DNA of 64,000 bases from Planctomycetota bacterium (GTDB lineage Bacteria > Planctomycetota > Planctomycetia > Pirellulales > UBA1268): assembly GCA_003669585.1 (NCBI GenBank), contig QWOQ01000005.1, forward strand, positions 900,502 through 964,501, in the 5' to 3' direction. Positions 26,969 through 35,599 of this stretch are shown in pieces. Position 1 is the stretch's first letter, and every line of letters starts with the position of its first letter. Both the position numbers and the translations under genes were made by a program. The notes below the pieces were generated by a model that saw only the letters and a list, made by a program, of their open reading frames with translations, searched no databases and was not told the origin of the DNA.

Positions 26969-27481
26969 CTAACGCGAAAGTAATCGCGTGGCGATCGCTT
27001 TGAGGGATTCCGATTCACCTTTCTCAATGCAGCACGTTTGCCGCAGAAGTCCGCGAGAGACCACATACATAAGAAATCCAACTGGCCCTGAAAGAAATGT
27101 CAACACGAGCGATGCTGTGCGTAACAGCCATGGAATCTTGAGCCGTACTGCATCGCGAGCTACCCACGCTCCGACCACCATGTCAAAGACCAGATAGTGG
27201 GTCCATGCGGCGACAAAAAACCAATCGTTTTTGAACAGATTTTGTAAGCCTGTAATCGTCGCCATGTCGCGCATCTCAATGCGAGGCCCAAGGCCCGCAC
27301 TCATACGCCATCCGATAATTCCAACATACAAAGCGGCAAGAAAACCGGGCACGATCACCGCACACAGCGTGCTTGAAACGATCCGCCAGCCTGGAAACAG
27401 CACCAAGCCCACCCATGCAACGAGAGCGATGGTGTTGGTAAGAGTAAACATCTGCTGGGCATCCGGTACACCTGAGGGCAT
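26969..27481 (-). CDS. ABA4-like (DUF4281) membrane protein
   Basis: A 170-residue protein with four membrane helices. The motifs MFTLTNTIALVAWVGLVLFP near the start and the pair WTHYLVFDMVVGAWVARDA and LTFLSGPVGFLMYVVSR are those of the DUF4281 family, named for plant ABA4, which is needed for neoxanthin formation from carotenoids. Bacterial members have no assigned reaction. ATG 27481 follows GGAGA by about ten bases; the frame stays open for 66 more residues upstream but those overlap the divergent gene's start and look unlike protein. Confidence 0.8.
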   Translation of the reverse strand: MPSGVPDAQQMFTLTNTIALVAWVGLVLFPGWRIVSSTLCAVIVPGFLAALYVGIIGWRMSAGLGPRIEMRDMATITGLQNLFKNDWFFVAAWTHYLVFDMVVGAWVARDAVRLKIPWLLRTASLVLTFLSGPVGFLMYVVSRGLLRQTCCIEKGESESLKAIATRLLSR

Positions 27482-27677
27482 CTGATTTTTATCTCCAGAA
27501 ATAATCTGTCCAACTTTATGACGCGGCAGGGCGTTCGGGAAGATTTTTGATATTTCTTCCAGAAAGACCGTTCCCTGCGACAGAGAGAATCGTATAGAGT
27601 CCCACGTTCCAGCGACATCCTCGTGGGTTTCGCATGATCGCTTTTTGAATTCACACCCTTTCGACACTCCCAAAGGC

Positions 27678-28973
27678 ATGAGCGTTCTTCGTCCAATTCC
27701 ATCGATTGATCCAATTCGGTGTGATCCGTCGTCGCTCTTTGCAGCGTGCGACCTCGGTTCAAACGATCTCGAAACGCTTTTTTGTTCACTCGATACAGTA
27801 CGTCAGGAATGTTCCAAAGGCTCGCTCGCCGAAGTACTGACCATTCCCGAACAACTTCTTGGCGACTATTCGCAACAACGTTCCAACAGCAGTCTTTTTC
27901 AGATTCTCCAAGTCGCCCGTAACATTCGTGAAGCGGTCGACCGCGTGGTGCTGCTCGGCGACGGCATTACGCACGGAATCCGTCTCCTTTTGAGAACCTG
28001 TTGTCATCCTTTTCACAATGAACTTTCCCGTGGTGATCGCGGTGGTCGACCGCGGCTCACGTTCGCTCCATACCCCATCGACAACGATTCGTTCGAGGGG
28101 CTTCTCGATCTGCTTCTTGCTCCAGCGTCAAACACCGACCTTCTCGATCGCTGGTCGGTTTTGGCGATTGATTCATGCGGTACTTCTCTCGACGCAGCAG
28201 CAGCATCGAGAGTGCTGCTCGCTCGACTTACCGAACGAACGCACGCTGAACACTCCGCACTGGGTTTTCATTTCCACCCGCTTGCTCATCACGATGCTCC
28301 GCTGATGAGGTTTGCCCGCGCACTTGGTTACAGCGATACCTGCGAACTTCCAGAACGTTCTGGCGGGCACCTCATTTTTTCCGCGGCCGGCTTAGTGCCT
28401 GCATCGATCGTCGGCATTGACGTCGTGCGACTCCTTGAGGGCGCAGCGGCCATGAGTCGTCGATTTCGTGAATCTCCTCCTCATCTCAATCCGGTTTTGC
28501 AGTTTGTTGGAGCCTGCCGAATATCACAGCAACGATTCACGCTTGAGCAGCGTCACTTTCAGAGCAATCATCTTTCGCTGGCTGGTCTGGGCAACTGGTA
28601 TCGTTCTCTGGAGATGCAACAACGTCCATTGCAAGCACCACAAAGCAATCGTGTTCCGATCATCGATCGGTATTCTTCATTCGATTCAACACTCATCCAT
28701 CTGAAAGTTTCTCACTCCCGACGCGACCGCCTCCGTCTCCCGCCAATGGATCGCACTTCTGATGAACTCGACCGGTTCGTTGGTTCTTTTTGGCAAGATC
28801 TTCCAGAAGCTTTTGCATCGGTCGAGTCGCTGCGTTGCAAGAGTCTGGGACAACCTTCTGTGAATCTTTTGATTGAACAAATCGATGAATACACCGTTGG
28901 ACAACTCCTCCAGTTGTTTTCTCTTTCTTTCTTGATGGAGCATGCGATCCATTTTCCGAACGAAACTTTTTAA
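27678..28973 (+). CDS. Glucose-6-phosphate-isomerase-like protein, degenerate
   Basis: A 431-residue protein whose layout follows phosphoglucose isomerase: RVVLLGDGITHGIRLLL where the enzyme has its GGS phosphate loop; a LAIDSCGTSLDAAAASRVLL segment where SKSGTTxET is expected; GGHLIFSAAGLVPASIVGID for GGRFSxxSxVGLxPxAxxGID; RLLEGAAAM; and a C-terminal QIDEYTVGQLLQLFSLSFLM. Several substrate-binding residues appear lost (the GGS glycines, the SKSGTT serines, the arginine of GGR). It may be inactive or have a new substrate. ATG 27678 is chosen; a TTG at 27645 is possible. Whether another pgi exists elsewhere cannot be seen. Confidence 0.65.
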   Translation: MSVLRPIPSIDPIRCDPSSLFAACDLGSNDLETLFCSLDTVRQECSKGSLAEVLTIPEQLLGDYSQQRSNSSLFQILQVARNIREAVDRVVLLGDGITHGIRLLLRTCCHPFHNELSRGDRGGRPRLTFAPYPIDNDSFEGLLDLLLAPASNTDLLDRWSVLAIDSCGTSLDAAAASRVLLARLTERTHAEHSALGFHFHPLAHHDAPLMRFARALGYSDTCELPERSGGHLIFSAAGLVPASIVGIDVVRLLEGAAAMSRRFRESPPHLNPVLQFVGACRISQQRFTLEQRHFQSNHLSLAGLGNWYRSLEMQQRPLQAPQSNRVPIIDRYSSFDSTLIHLKVSHSRRDRLRLPPMDRTSDELDRFVGSFWQDLPEAFASVESLRCKSLGQPSVNLLIEQIDEYTVGQLLQLFSLSFLMEHAIHFPNETF

Positions 28974-28980
28974 CGTTCGG
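28956..28980. other. Inverted repeat across the stop codon of the isomerase-like gene
   Basis: CCGAACG at 28956-28962 and CGTTCGG at 28974-28980 form a 7-base-pair stem with an 11-base loop that includes the TAA stop. It lies between convergent genes and could serve as a weak terminator in both directions; there is no strong T tract. Confidence 0.3.
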
Positions 28981-29042
28981 TTGCGACTCGGGTCGGTCAA
29001 TAACCAGATCCACAATGCTTTGATTCTCTGATCACTGCACGT

Positions 29043-29456
29043 TCATCTCTGGTCAATATCGGTTTCCACATGAACTTCTGGCACAGTCGGTGGTGTTGTC
29101 GGTGGGATACGCACGGCAATTCGATCACCGTCGACTCGAACATCAAATGTTTCAATCTTTAATTTCGGATTGTCGCACCATGAACCATCGGCCACGCGAA
29201 ATCGCCACGCATGCCATGGACAACTCACCACACCATCTACAAAACAGCCGTCGCCGAGCGAAGCACCCATGTGCGGACAAAGATCGTCAATGGCCGAATA
29301 GTGGGTGCCATCAAAAAACAGGGCAACAAGACGACCAGCGACTTCAAATGATTTTCCCTTGCCTATTTCGAGGTCACCGATTTTGGCGACGTCGATAAAA
29401 GGCACTGCCAAGCCCGGATTTTCTACTTTCGTCTGATCACTGCTTTTCTCAGTCAT
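29043..29456 (-). CDS. Rieske-type [2Fe-2S] ferredoxin
   Basis: A 137-residue soluble protein with one Rieske domain. Cluster ligands are in DDLCPHMGASLGDG (Cys-x-His) and SCPWHAWRF (Cys-x-x-His). The length and lack of a membrane segment match Rieske ferredoxins such as the NirD/BphF type that pass electrons to oxygenases or reductases; no such partner is adjacent. The start at ATG 29456 is a judgement: in-frame starts up to 29531 would add at most 25 residues. It is convergent with the isomerase-like gene. Confidence 0.85.
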   Translation of the reverse strand: MTEKSSDQTKVENPGLAVPFIDVAKIGDLEIGKGKSFEVAGRLVALFFDGTHYSAIDDLCPHMGASLGDGCFVDGVVSCPWHAWRFRVADGSWCDNPKLKIETFDVRVDGDRIAVRIPPTTPPTVPEVHVETDIDQR

Positions 29457-29661
29457 CTTCCCTTTTTCCAGATCGTTTTCGATGGTATTGACCCTAAGGA
29501 GGCGCATTGGGAAGAGTTTCTCTACACTCATTCACTCTATCTTTTTGTGTTGTAGTCTCAATGAATCGGCACGATCATCGCAAAAATAGACCGTTGCACC
29601 AAATTCTTTTCAATATTTCATGCACTGCACGCGGCCATCGAATGGCTCACAACGAAGCTCC

Positions 29662-30534
29662 ATGAAAAACACGTTTTTTCCAACTCGCGCCGACATCAAC
29701 ATGTTTGCATTCGATATTGACGGAACACTGCTGAACAGTGTTCACGAAGCGACCGATGCAACGTGCGAGGCCTTGCGAAAACTTGCCTCTGCTGGCATCC
29801 GAGTCGTACTCGCGACCGGGCGCAGATACCGTGATGCTCTTCCGCTGGCAGACATGTTTCAGATTGAACTACCACTGGTCACTGCATCAGGCGCTCTGGT
29901 GAAATCTCCTGGCGATCATTCCACCCGATTCATCGCCAAGTTTTCCGAAGGCGTACTCGAGGAACTTTTGTGCGCACTTATCTCGGAAGGACATGAGCCT
30001 ATTGCCTACACAGACAGCTATCTCGAAGGGTTTGATTTTTACTGTCGATCGACTGATGTATCCCTCTGCAAGAAAAGTGGAGTAGAGGAGTACCTTCATC
30101 GCAATCGCTCGCTCGCTCGCGTATCTGATTCATTTGAAACAGTTCCACCCGCAGGCATCTTTGCAGGTTTTGCGATGGGCGATCGCGATGAAATGCTGCA
30201 TCTTGAAAACATTTTGCGAAATCGGTGGCCTCACCATGTGTCCCTGCACACGATCCGCAGTCCGCGGTACCGAGACTGGATGTGCGAGTTTGCACCAGCA
30301 GGCGTTACCAAGTGGTCGGCCGTCGTCGATGTGGCAAAGAGCGTCGGCATTGATCCTGCAACAATCTGTGCCGTGGGTGATGATACCAATGACATTCCGA
30401 TGCTTCGTTGTGCTCGATTTGGTGTGGCAATGGGAAATGCTTCGATCGATGTACAAGCAGCGGCGAACTGGGTTGCCCCCTCACACGACGATGATGGCGT
30501 GGCAGATCTAGTCGATCGAATTCTAAGGGACTGA
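29662..30534 (+). CDS. HAD-superfamily phosphatase, Cof type
   Basis: A 290-residue cytosolic hydrolase. The four HAD motifs are visible: DIDGTLLNS (nucleophile aspartate), VLATGR, the lysine in TKWSAVVDVAK and GDDTNDIPML. The cap domain between motifs II and III is of the C2 (Cof) kind found in sugar-phosphate and flavin-nucleotide phosphatases. Substrate cannot be told from sequence. ATG 29662 sits just before the HAD core; ATG 29620 would add 14 residues. Confidence 0.9.
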   Translation: MKNTFFPTRADINMFAFDIDGTLLNSVHEATDATCEALRKLASAGIRVVLATGRRYRDALPLADMFQIELPLVTASGALVKSPGDHSTRFIAKFSEGVLEELLCALISEGHEPIAYTDSYLEGFDFYCRSTDVSLCKKSGVEEYLHRNRSLARVSDSFETVPPAGIFAGFAMGDRDEMLHLENILRNRWPHHVSLHTIRSPRYRDWMCEFAPAGVTKWSAVVDVAKSVGIDPATICAVGDDTNDIPMLRCARFGVAMGNASIDVQAAANWVAPSHDDDGVADLVDRILRD

Positions 30535-30600
30535 AGCAAAAGCTTCTTTCCTAGCCTGCGCCATTTGGCTGTTCGATAGTTTCTTCTCTCAAGATCCTTT

Positions 30601-30616
30601 CTCTCGACGGCGAGAG
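30601..30616. other. Short hairpin downstream of the HAD gene
   Basis: CTCTCG and CGAGAG form a perfect 6-base-pair stem with a 4-base loop, 66 bases after the stop codon. There is no T tract after it. It might aid transcript ending; evidence is weak. Confidence 0.25.
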
Positions 30617-30704
30617 CGGGTTTGAGCCATCTCTGAAGATTCCCTACTATCCCGCTCCCGCTCTGCTGACATCCCGTAGAAAATGTCTCCCCAATCGGAA
30701 TTCA

Positions 30705-31199
30705 ATGCCTATGGACTGGAAAATCGCTCGACCCAATTGTCGCTGTGCCACAAGCGGTCGTTCGCTTCAACCGGGCGAGTCTTTTTATTCCGTACTGATT
30801 CGGGGCAGTGTAACCATTGAGCGACTTGATTATGCCGTCGATGCGTGGCAGGGGCCGCCGGAAAGATCTCTCGGATGGTGGCGTTCCCAGATGCCTGCGA
30901 CTGAGGCACATGTGTCGACGCTTGCGCCGCCAGATGTTCTGTTGGACGCAATGGAGTCACTCGACTCGCAACCCAATCAACAGTCGCTGCGCTACACGCT
31001 TTCTCTTCTCTTGGTACGTCGTCGTGTGCTGCGCATTATGGAGTCTGTTTCTGGGGAAGGTGCCAGTGGCGTACTCGTACTTTCGTGTCGTCGACGCGAT
31101 TGCGAATACCGCGTCGTGATCACTCCTCCCTCACACGCAGAAGCCGAAGAACTTGAAACGAAGTTGGGTTCACTCATTTGGTCGGGGGCAGCAGCATAA
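30705..31199 (+). CDS. Conserved hypothetical protein
   Basis: A 164-residue protein that I cannot assign. The N-terminus has two cysteines close together (PNCRCATSGRSLQPGESFYS) that could bind a metal if joined by later cysteines (SCRRRDCEYRVV near residues 125-135). The pattern of N-terminal C-x-C and later C-x4-C would give four ligands. The rest is mixed alpha/beta and charged. It begins at ATG 30705 (or the ATG six bases later) and ends two bases before the start of the next gene, so the two are an operon. Confidence 0.6.
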   Translation: MPMDWKIARPNCRCATSGRSLQPGESFYSVLIRGSVTIERLDYAVDAWQGPPERSLGWWRSQMPATEAHVSTLAPPDVLLDAMESLDSQPNQQSLRYTLSLLLVRRRVLRIMESVSGEGASGVLVLSCRRRDCEYRVVITPPSHAEAEELETKLGSLIWSGAAA

Positions 31200-31201
31200 T
31201 C

Positions 31202-32137
31202 ATGGCAGCCTCACATCAACCATCCGCTTCAATGCGATCCAGATCCGCAGGTGTGCTTTTTGCGTTCATCGTGTTGATGGTTGCATCCAGCGGAGCCACC
31301 TGCCCGCAGTATCTGCGCGGATATCAATATGGAACGATGCCTTTGCCTCGAGCGCTTCCATCCCACGCCACACTGTCTGACGTAATTACCGCAGTTCATG
31401 ACAATACCGATCGTGTTCGATCCTACATGGCCCCTCAAGCGGTACTTACCGTTCAAGGAGTTCCTCGATTGTCCGCAGCCGTTGCATGTGAACCGCCCAG
31501 ACGATTTCGACTTCGCGCTCAAACCGCCGTTACCGGAAACGAACTCGACATCGGAAGCAATGATGATCTTTTTTGGCTCTGGATTCGTCGTCATGAGCCG
31601 GCGGTAATGCTTTTTTGTCGCCACGATCAATATTTGGAATCCAGAGCCAGAGAGCTCCTTCCAATCAGACCCGAATGGATGCCGGAGCTGCTCGGTTTGG
31701 TCCGCTTTATGCCTACGGATGCTCATGAGGGGCCTTTTCAACTGCCTGATGGTCGAATTGAAATTCGCAGTCGCATAGTTTCCCCCGAGGGAACGCTTTC
31801 TAAATCAACGGTGCTCGACGGAACGACCGGATTGGTACTCGAGCAGCATCTGTTCAGTCCAACAGGGGAACGGCTTGCGAGCGTGCGAACCACGCGGCAC
31901 CGTTTCGATCCCACTTCGGGATCAGCGTTGCCCAGACTTGTCGAAGTCTCGTGGCCGGCTGCGAAGATCGATTTTCAACTCGATCTGGCAACTGTCACCA
32001 CCAATATGCCTCCTCCAAACGAACCTGGACAACTCTGGCAGATGCCCGCCTACGAAGGCTACCGACCAGTGGATCTCGCAAACGAGAATATCGGATCGCA
32101 CATGCAGGCTCAGCCGTCGAGTGAGCCGCAGCGATAA
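31202..32137 (+). CDS. Secreted LolA-like beta-rich protein
   Basis: A 311-residue protein with an N-terminal hydrophobic segment (AGVLFAFIVLMVASS) ending near ATCPQ, a signal peptide and perhaps an atypical lipobox. The mature part has the run of strands expected of the LolA/LolB fold: APQAVLTVQGVPRLSAAVAC, RRFRLRAQTAV, DDLFWLWIRRHEPAVMLF, IRPEWMPELLGL and so on, with a late IDFQLDLATVTTN. That fold binds acyl chains of lipoproteins, but LolA function is not proven here. ATG 31202 is two bases after the previous stop. Confidence 0.65.
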   Translation: MAASHQPSASMRSRSAGVLFAFIVLMVASSGATCPQYLRGYQYGTMPLPRALPSHATLSDVITAVHDNTDRVRSYMAPQAVLTVQGVPRLSAAVACEPPRRFRLRAQTAVTGNELDIGSNDDLFWLWIRRHEPAVMLFCRHDQYLESRARELLPIRPEWMPELLGLVRFMPTDAHEGPFQLPDGRIEIRSRIVSPEGTLSKSTVLDGTTGLVLEQHLFSPTGERLASVRTTRHRFDPTSGSALPRLVEVSWPAAKIDFQLDLATVTTNMPPPNEPGQLWQMPAYEGYRPVDLANENIGSHMQAQPSSEPQR

Positions 32138-32209
32138 ACAACGTAGACAAACATTGAATCAAAGAGACTCAACTCCGAGCAGAACTTACCGGCGTGCACA
32201 AAACATTTT

Positions 32210-32782
32210 TTATCCGGCTCGCTGGGAAGAAGATCGCTTCATTTTTTCCCGCGCCTCTGTCAGAGCCGGACCAATCGATCCCAGCGGCAGACCTGTCAGA
32301 CGACTGATCTCCCCGTAGCTTCTATGTTCTAAATGATGCAATCGCACAAGTTTTGCTTCGGATTCATTGAGAAAGGCCATCAGTGATTCAATGTGATCTC
32401 GCTGTTCAACAAGTATTGTTGCCTGCGTTTGCGGATCAACCATGTCAGTCACTTCTGTTTGGCGGGGCGCCCGACGCATGAATCTGTGAACCGTAACGCG
32501 ACGAGCAATCACCGTGAGATACGTCGCGAGAGAACTGCGGCCCGCAAAGGATCGCAGCACAACTTTGTCATTTCGAACAAGTTCAAAGAGGATTTCAGCA
32601 ACGGATTCTTCTTGCTCCATGGTCGACAGAGCAATGCCGCGACTGCGGGCCGTACGATCAACGACCCATGCAAAAAGCCGACCAAACCGACCGACAAATG
32701 TCTCCCAGGCCCCTGGAATATCCTTGAGACAACCCTGAAGGGTCTGCGCATCCTGTTCAGAAGTCTGATCGGGAAACGTCAC
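32210..32782 (-). CDS. ECF-type RNA polymerase sigma factor
   Basis: A 190-residue sigma-70-family protein. Region 2 (ETFVGRFGRLFAWVVDRTAR and ESVAEILFELVRN, then SLATYLTVIARRVTVHRFMR) and region 4 (LNESEAKLVRLHHLEHRSYG, EISRLTGLPLGSIGPALTEA, REKMKR) are complete. It therefore recognises alternative promoters. GTG 32782 follows GAGGGG by six bases; the frame is open for 165 further codons upstream but those run under the ferredoxin gene and look random. No anti-sigma factor gene is beside it. Confidence 0.88.
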   Translation of the reverse strand: MTFPDQTSEQDAQTLQGCLKDIPGAWETFVGRFGRLFAWVVDRTARSRGIALSTMEQEESVAEILFELVRNDKVVLRSFAGRSSLATYLTVIARRVTVHRFMRRAPRQTEVTDMVDPQTQATILVEQRDHIESLMAFLNESEAKLVRLHHLEHRSYGEISRLTGLPLGSIGPALTEAREKMKRSSSQRAG

Positions 32783-33114
32783 ATTGCACCCCTCGTGAGA
32801 CAGAGCCTGAACTCCGACATAAAAAATACGTTCAAAACTTGGCCGCGACGGAAAAATCCTGACTGACACGCTCTTTTGATCGTACTCCCCGGAAGAGATC
32901 CGCTCCAACGCCAAATTACTCGCGTTGAGCTTTTTCGGCGTTCGCAGGCACCAAAGAGCTTCGTTGACAGGTTCTCTCGCGACTCCTACTATTCGCGCGT
33001 TGCGATGGACCCGATCGAGCGATCTGCGTCCAATTCGTACACAATCAGAAATCGCTGATTTTTTGCCCTTCGTTGAAGTACCCGGTTTTTTTGTACTTAA
33101 GGAGTTTCCTACCC

Positions 33115-33396
33115 ATGACGCACGTCGTCGCTGAACCTTGTTTTGGATGCAAATACACTGATTGCGTGGTGGTCTGCCCCGTCGAATGCTTTTATGAGGG
33201 AGACAAGATCCTTTACATTCATCCGGATGAGTGCATTGATTGTGAAGCATGCGTCCCGGAATGCCCTGTTGAGGCAATTTTTCACGAAGACAATCTTCCC
33301 GCTGAGTGGAAGGACTTCACGGCGCTCAATGCTGAAATGGCAACTCAGTGTCCGGTGATCACTGAAAAAAAGGAACCTCTTTGCGGCGGAGAATGA
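33115..33396 (+). CDS. fdxA: Seven-iron-type ferredoxin
   Basis: A 93-residue ferredoxin with two cluster motifs. The first, [16 protein letters not shown], and the second, [17 protein letters not shown], are those of the FdxA family, which carries one [3Fe-4S] and one [4Fe-4S] cluster. The C-terminal [20 protein letters not shown] is also typical of that family. ATG 33115 follows AAGGAG by ten bases. It is divergent from the sigma factor gene and convergent with the HNH gene. Confidence 0.95.
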   Translation: MTHVVAEPCFGCKYTDCVVVCPVECFYEGDKILYIHPDECIDCEACVPECPVEAIFHEDNLPAEWKDFTALNAEMATQCPVITEKKEPLCGGE

Positions 33397-33431
33397 TTCG
33401 CACTTCTGCAGATCATCAGAAGCATTGATAT

Positions 33432-34079
33432 TCATCGAAGATCAACGAGCCAGTAGGCATTGTCAACAAAACTTTTCCAACTCTCGTATTTTGGGTTGCC
33501 AAGCTTTACTGAGAGCAGAGGGCTTCTCTTCGGCTTGACTGGTTGTCGTACGAGTTGCATTCGCGCTTCGTGGGGAGTCCGCCCTCCTTTGCGAACATTG
33601 CAGCAGACACATGCGCAGACGATATTTTCCCAACTCGTTGTGCCGCTGCGACTTCTTGGAACTACGTGATCGAGAGAAAGTTCACTCGTGGGAAAATGCC
33701 TTCCGCAGTACTGGCACTGATTTCCATCTCTGGCAAACACGTTGCGGCGATTGAATCGCACTCCCTGTCTCGGCCCTCGATCACAAGAGATCAACCGAAT
33801 CACTCGGGGAGCCTGAAGCTTAAACCCCACGCCGCGAATCCAGTCTTCTGAATCGTCTCTCTCACGAAACTCGGCCCACAGGGCTGATATCTCTCTCCAC
33901 GAATCGAGCGAGTAAGCCGCGTATTGCCCCTCTTCAATGTGAACAACTTCTGCGAGTTGACGAAAAAGAAGCGTCATCGCTCGCCGAACATTCACAACGT
34001 GAACGGCCACAAACGATCGATTTAATACCAGCACGCTGGTGTTCAAGGGGCAGGGCAGTGAAATGGCACCGCAAGACAT
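33432..34079 (-). CDS. HNH endonuclease
   Basis: A 215-residue protein with the HNH motif in order: RRNVFARDGNQCQYCGRHFP, then SLDHVVPRSRSGTTSWENIV and CVCCNVRKGGRTP. The two CxxC pairs hold a zinc ion and the HNH aspartate-histidine and asparagine residues are present. This type is found as a stand-alone gene in many genomes, with a role in DNA metabolism that is not defined. ATG 34079 follows GGAGG by nine bases. There is no sign that it lies in an intron or a phage. Confidence 0.9.
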   Translation of the reverse strand: MSCGAISLPCPLNTSVLVLNRSFVAVHVVNVRRAMTLLFRQLAEVVHIEEGQYAAYSLDSWREISALWAEFRERDDSEDWIRGVGFKLQAPRVIRLISCDRGPRQGVRFNRRNVFARDGNQCQYCGRHFPTSELSLDHVVPRSRSGTTSWENIVCACVCCNVRKGGRTPHEARMQLVRQPVKPKRSPLLSVKLGNPKYESWKSFVDNAYWLVDLR

Positions 34080-35044
34080 TGCGAGATTCCTCCACACACG
34101 ATCCTTTATAGGAATTCCAAAGCAGTCTCTTCAGTCGAAGGTGCGCCATTTTTCAACAAACATCGATGGCAAATCGTGGCTTTTACAAAAAGAACCGCTA
34201 GATCGATGCCCCTGTCGATTTTTGACGTACCAAATAGAAAAAACTCTTTTAATTTTCAAAAAGAGTGTAGCCCGCTATCGCTCGGTGTACCAAATTGACA
34301 TCGAAACAAAGACAGAATGAAGGGTCAAACGCATTGTTGATCCCTGCTGCTTATCTCCTGAAAGGATCGATATTTTGGCCAATCGTGAGTCCTCACAAAG
34401 TGTCCGTTCAAGGAATCAGGATGATCTCTTTTGACGACTGCACGCCGCGTGCCATGGATCGATAGAACTCAACCATTTCTCCACGGAACATCTGTTCATC
34501 ACTTTTGCAACAGCTTTGAAAAGCCGTCCATACTTTGGAATCCGGGGAGTTCACGGCATCCTTGCCGAGTGCCACAGCGACACGAATATGTCTGTTTTAT
34601 ACCAAAATCAAGCTTTTTTCAGTGCCGCAACTGAGCTTTGCTCCCTTCATTCATGCGGATTATCACAAAAGATGTCGCATGAGGTTTGTTGCAGTCTCTT
34701 GCCGCAGCATTGCACTGCGAAATTTGATTCAAAAAAAGATCCCACAAGGTATTGGTTCGGGAGCAACACAAAAAGTTTTTTTCGTTCACCTTGCCTGATT
34801 GGAAAAACCCGGGCAGACTCGTGGAAGGCGGCGTGCGTATTGCATACGCTTTACGAAAAGAATATTTGTTTTCAATTTTTCATTTCATGCTCAACCATCC
34901 GCATGCGATGATTTTCAAAACAATGTTCTTCAATATTTGTTTTGGATATCGTGCAGAGGTTTTCCAAATACCTCGAACATTTTCTCGAAGACAGAGCCAA
35001 CCGACCCTGCCACAATACATCACAATCTAGAGGAGACTTCAAAG
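34080..35044. other. Gene-free region of about 960 bases
   Basis: No frame here carries a recognisable domain or a credible start on either strand. Visible structure: the 9-mer GTACCAAAT occurs twice exactly 60 bases apart (34227 and 34287), with a hairpin (ACTCTTTT and AAAAGAGT) between them. The longest frames are cysteine- and serine-rich and look random. It may be a decayed gene, a long regulatory region or an unrecognised RNA. Confidence 0.45.
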
Positions 35045-35359
35045 GTGATTCACTACTCGTGCGACATGTGCAAAAGACCAATCAGCATCGATGCCGAGAA
35101 TCGATATGTGGTAAAAATTGAAGTCGCTCAGGCCATCGAAGATTCACAGGCGGTCGATGACAATACCACCGACGACATCGATCACCTCGAGGAAATCCAA
35201 GACTTGCTTCAGCAAATCGACGAGCACGACGGACTCCTTCTCGATGACGGCGTTGCTCGATCGCTCAAATGTGATCTGTGCGAAGAGTGCTGCAAACGAT
35301 TTCTCAAAAATCCTCTCGGCTTAAAGCCCAGCAAGCAACTCAACTTCAGTAACAATTGA
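35045..35359 (+). CDS. Small acidic CxxC protein
   Basis: A 104-residue protein starting at GTG 35045, nine bases after AGGAG. It has CDMC at residues 6-9 and CDLCEECC near residues 80-87, a four-cysteine set suited to one zinc or iron site. The residues between are strongly acidic (DDNTTDDIDHLEEIQDLLQQ) and may be a flexible loop or coiled helix. I do not recognise the family. The strong ribosome binding site and the sharp change in composition support a real gene. Confidence 0.65.
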   Translation: MIHYSCDMCKRPISIDAENRYVVKIEVAQAIEDSQAVDDNTTDDIDHLEEIQDLLQQIDEHDGLLLDDGVARSLKCDLCEECCKRFLKNPLGLKPSKQLNFSNN

Positions 35360-35599
35360 TTCTTTGGATTGACAAAAACATTTATTGGGATTTTCCCATT
35401 GAAACCACCCGACTCTTCGAGAGTCGTATTCCTCCCCCAGTCTGTCGCAGAATGCGACCACTGCACGGGGTGGATTGAGTCGAACGCTCACTTCGGCCTA
35501 CGATCAGTTTCGAAGCAGAAGCGTTTTCGCGTGCGAGAGCTCTGCTGTTTGTGAATACAGCTACTGTTTTTCAATCAAGTGTTCCCGAGGAGTTGCACC

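Noticed and set aside
32783-33277. N-terminal extension of the ECF sigma factor frame
   Set aside because: The extra 165 residues overlap the divergent ferredoxin gene and are unlike protein; a GTG with a good Shine-Dalgarno sequence gives a normal-length sigma factor.
33403-33422. Terminator between the ferredoxin and HNH genes
   Set aside because: CTTCTG and CAGAAG form only six pairs with an eight-base loop and no T tract.
33432-34079. HNH protein as a homing endonuclease or group II intron product
   Set aside because: No intron structure, no interrupted gene and no reverse transcriptase are seen; it is a stand-alone gene with its own ribosome binding site.
34516-34911. 131-residue frame in the gene-poor stretch
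   Set aside because: Composition is cysteine- and serine-rich and random-looking, other frames are equally long, and there is no ribosome binding site.
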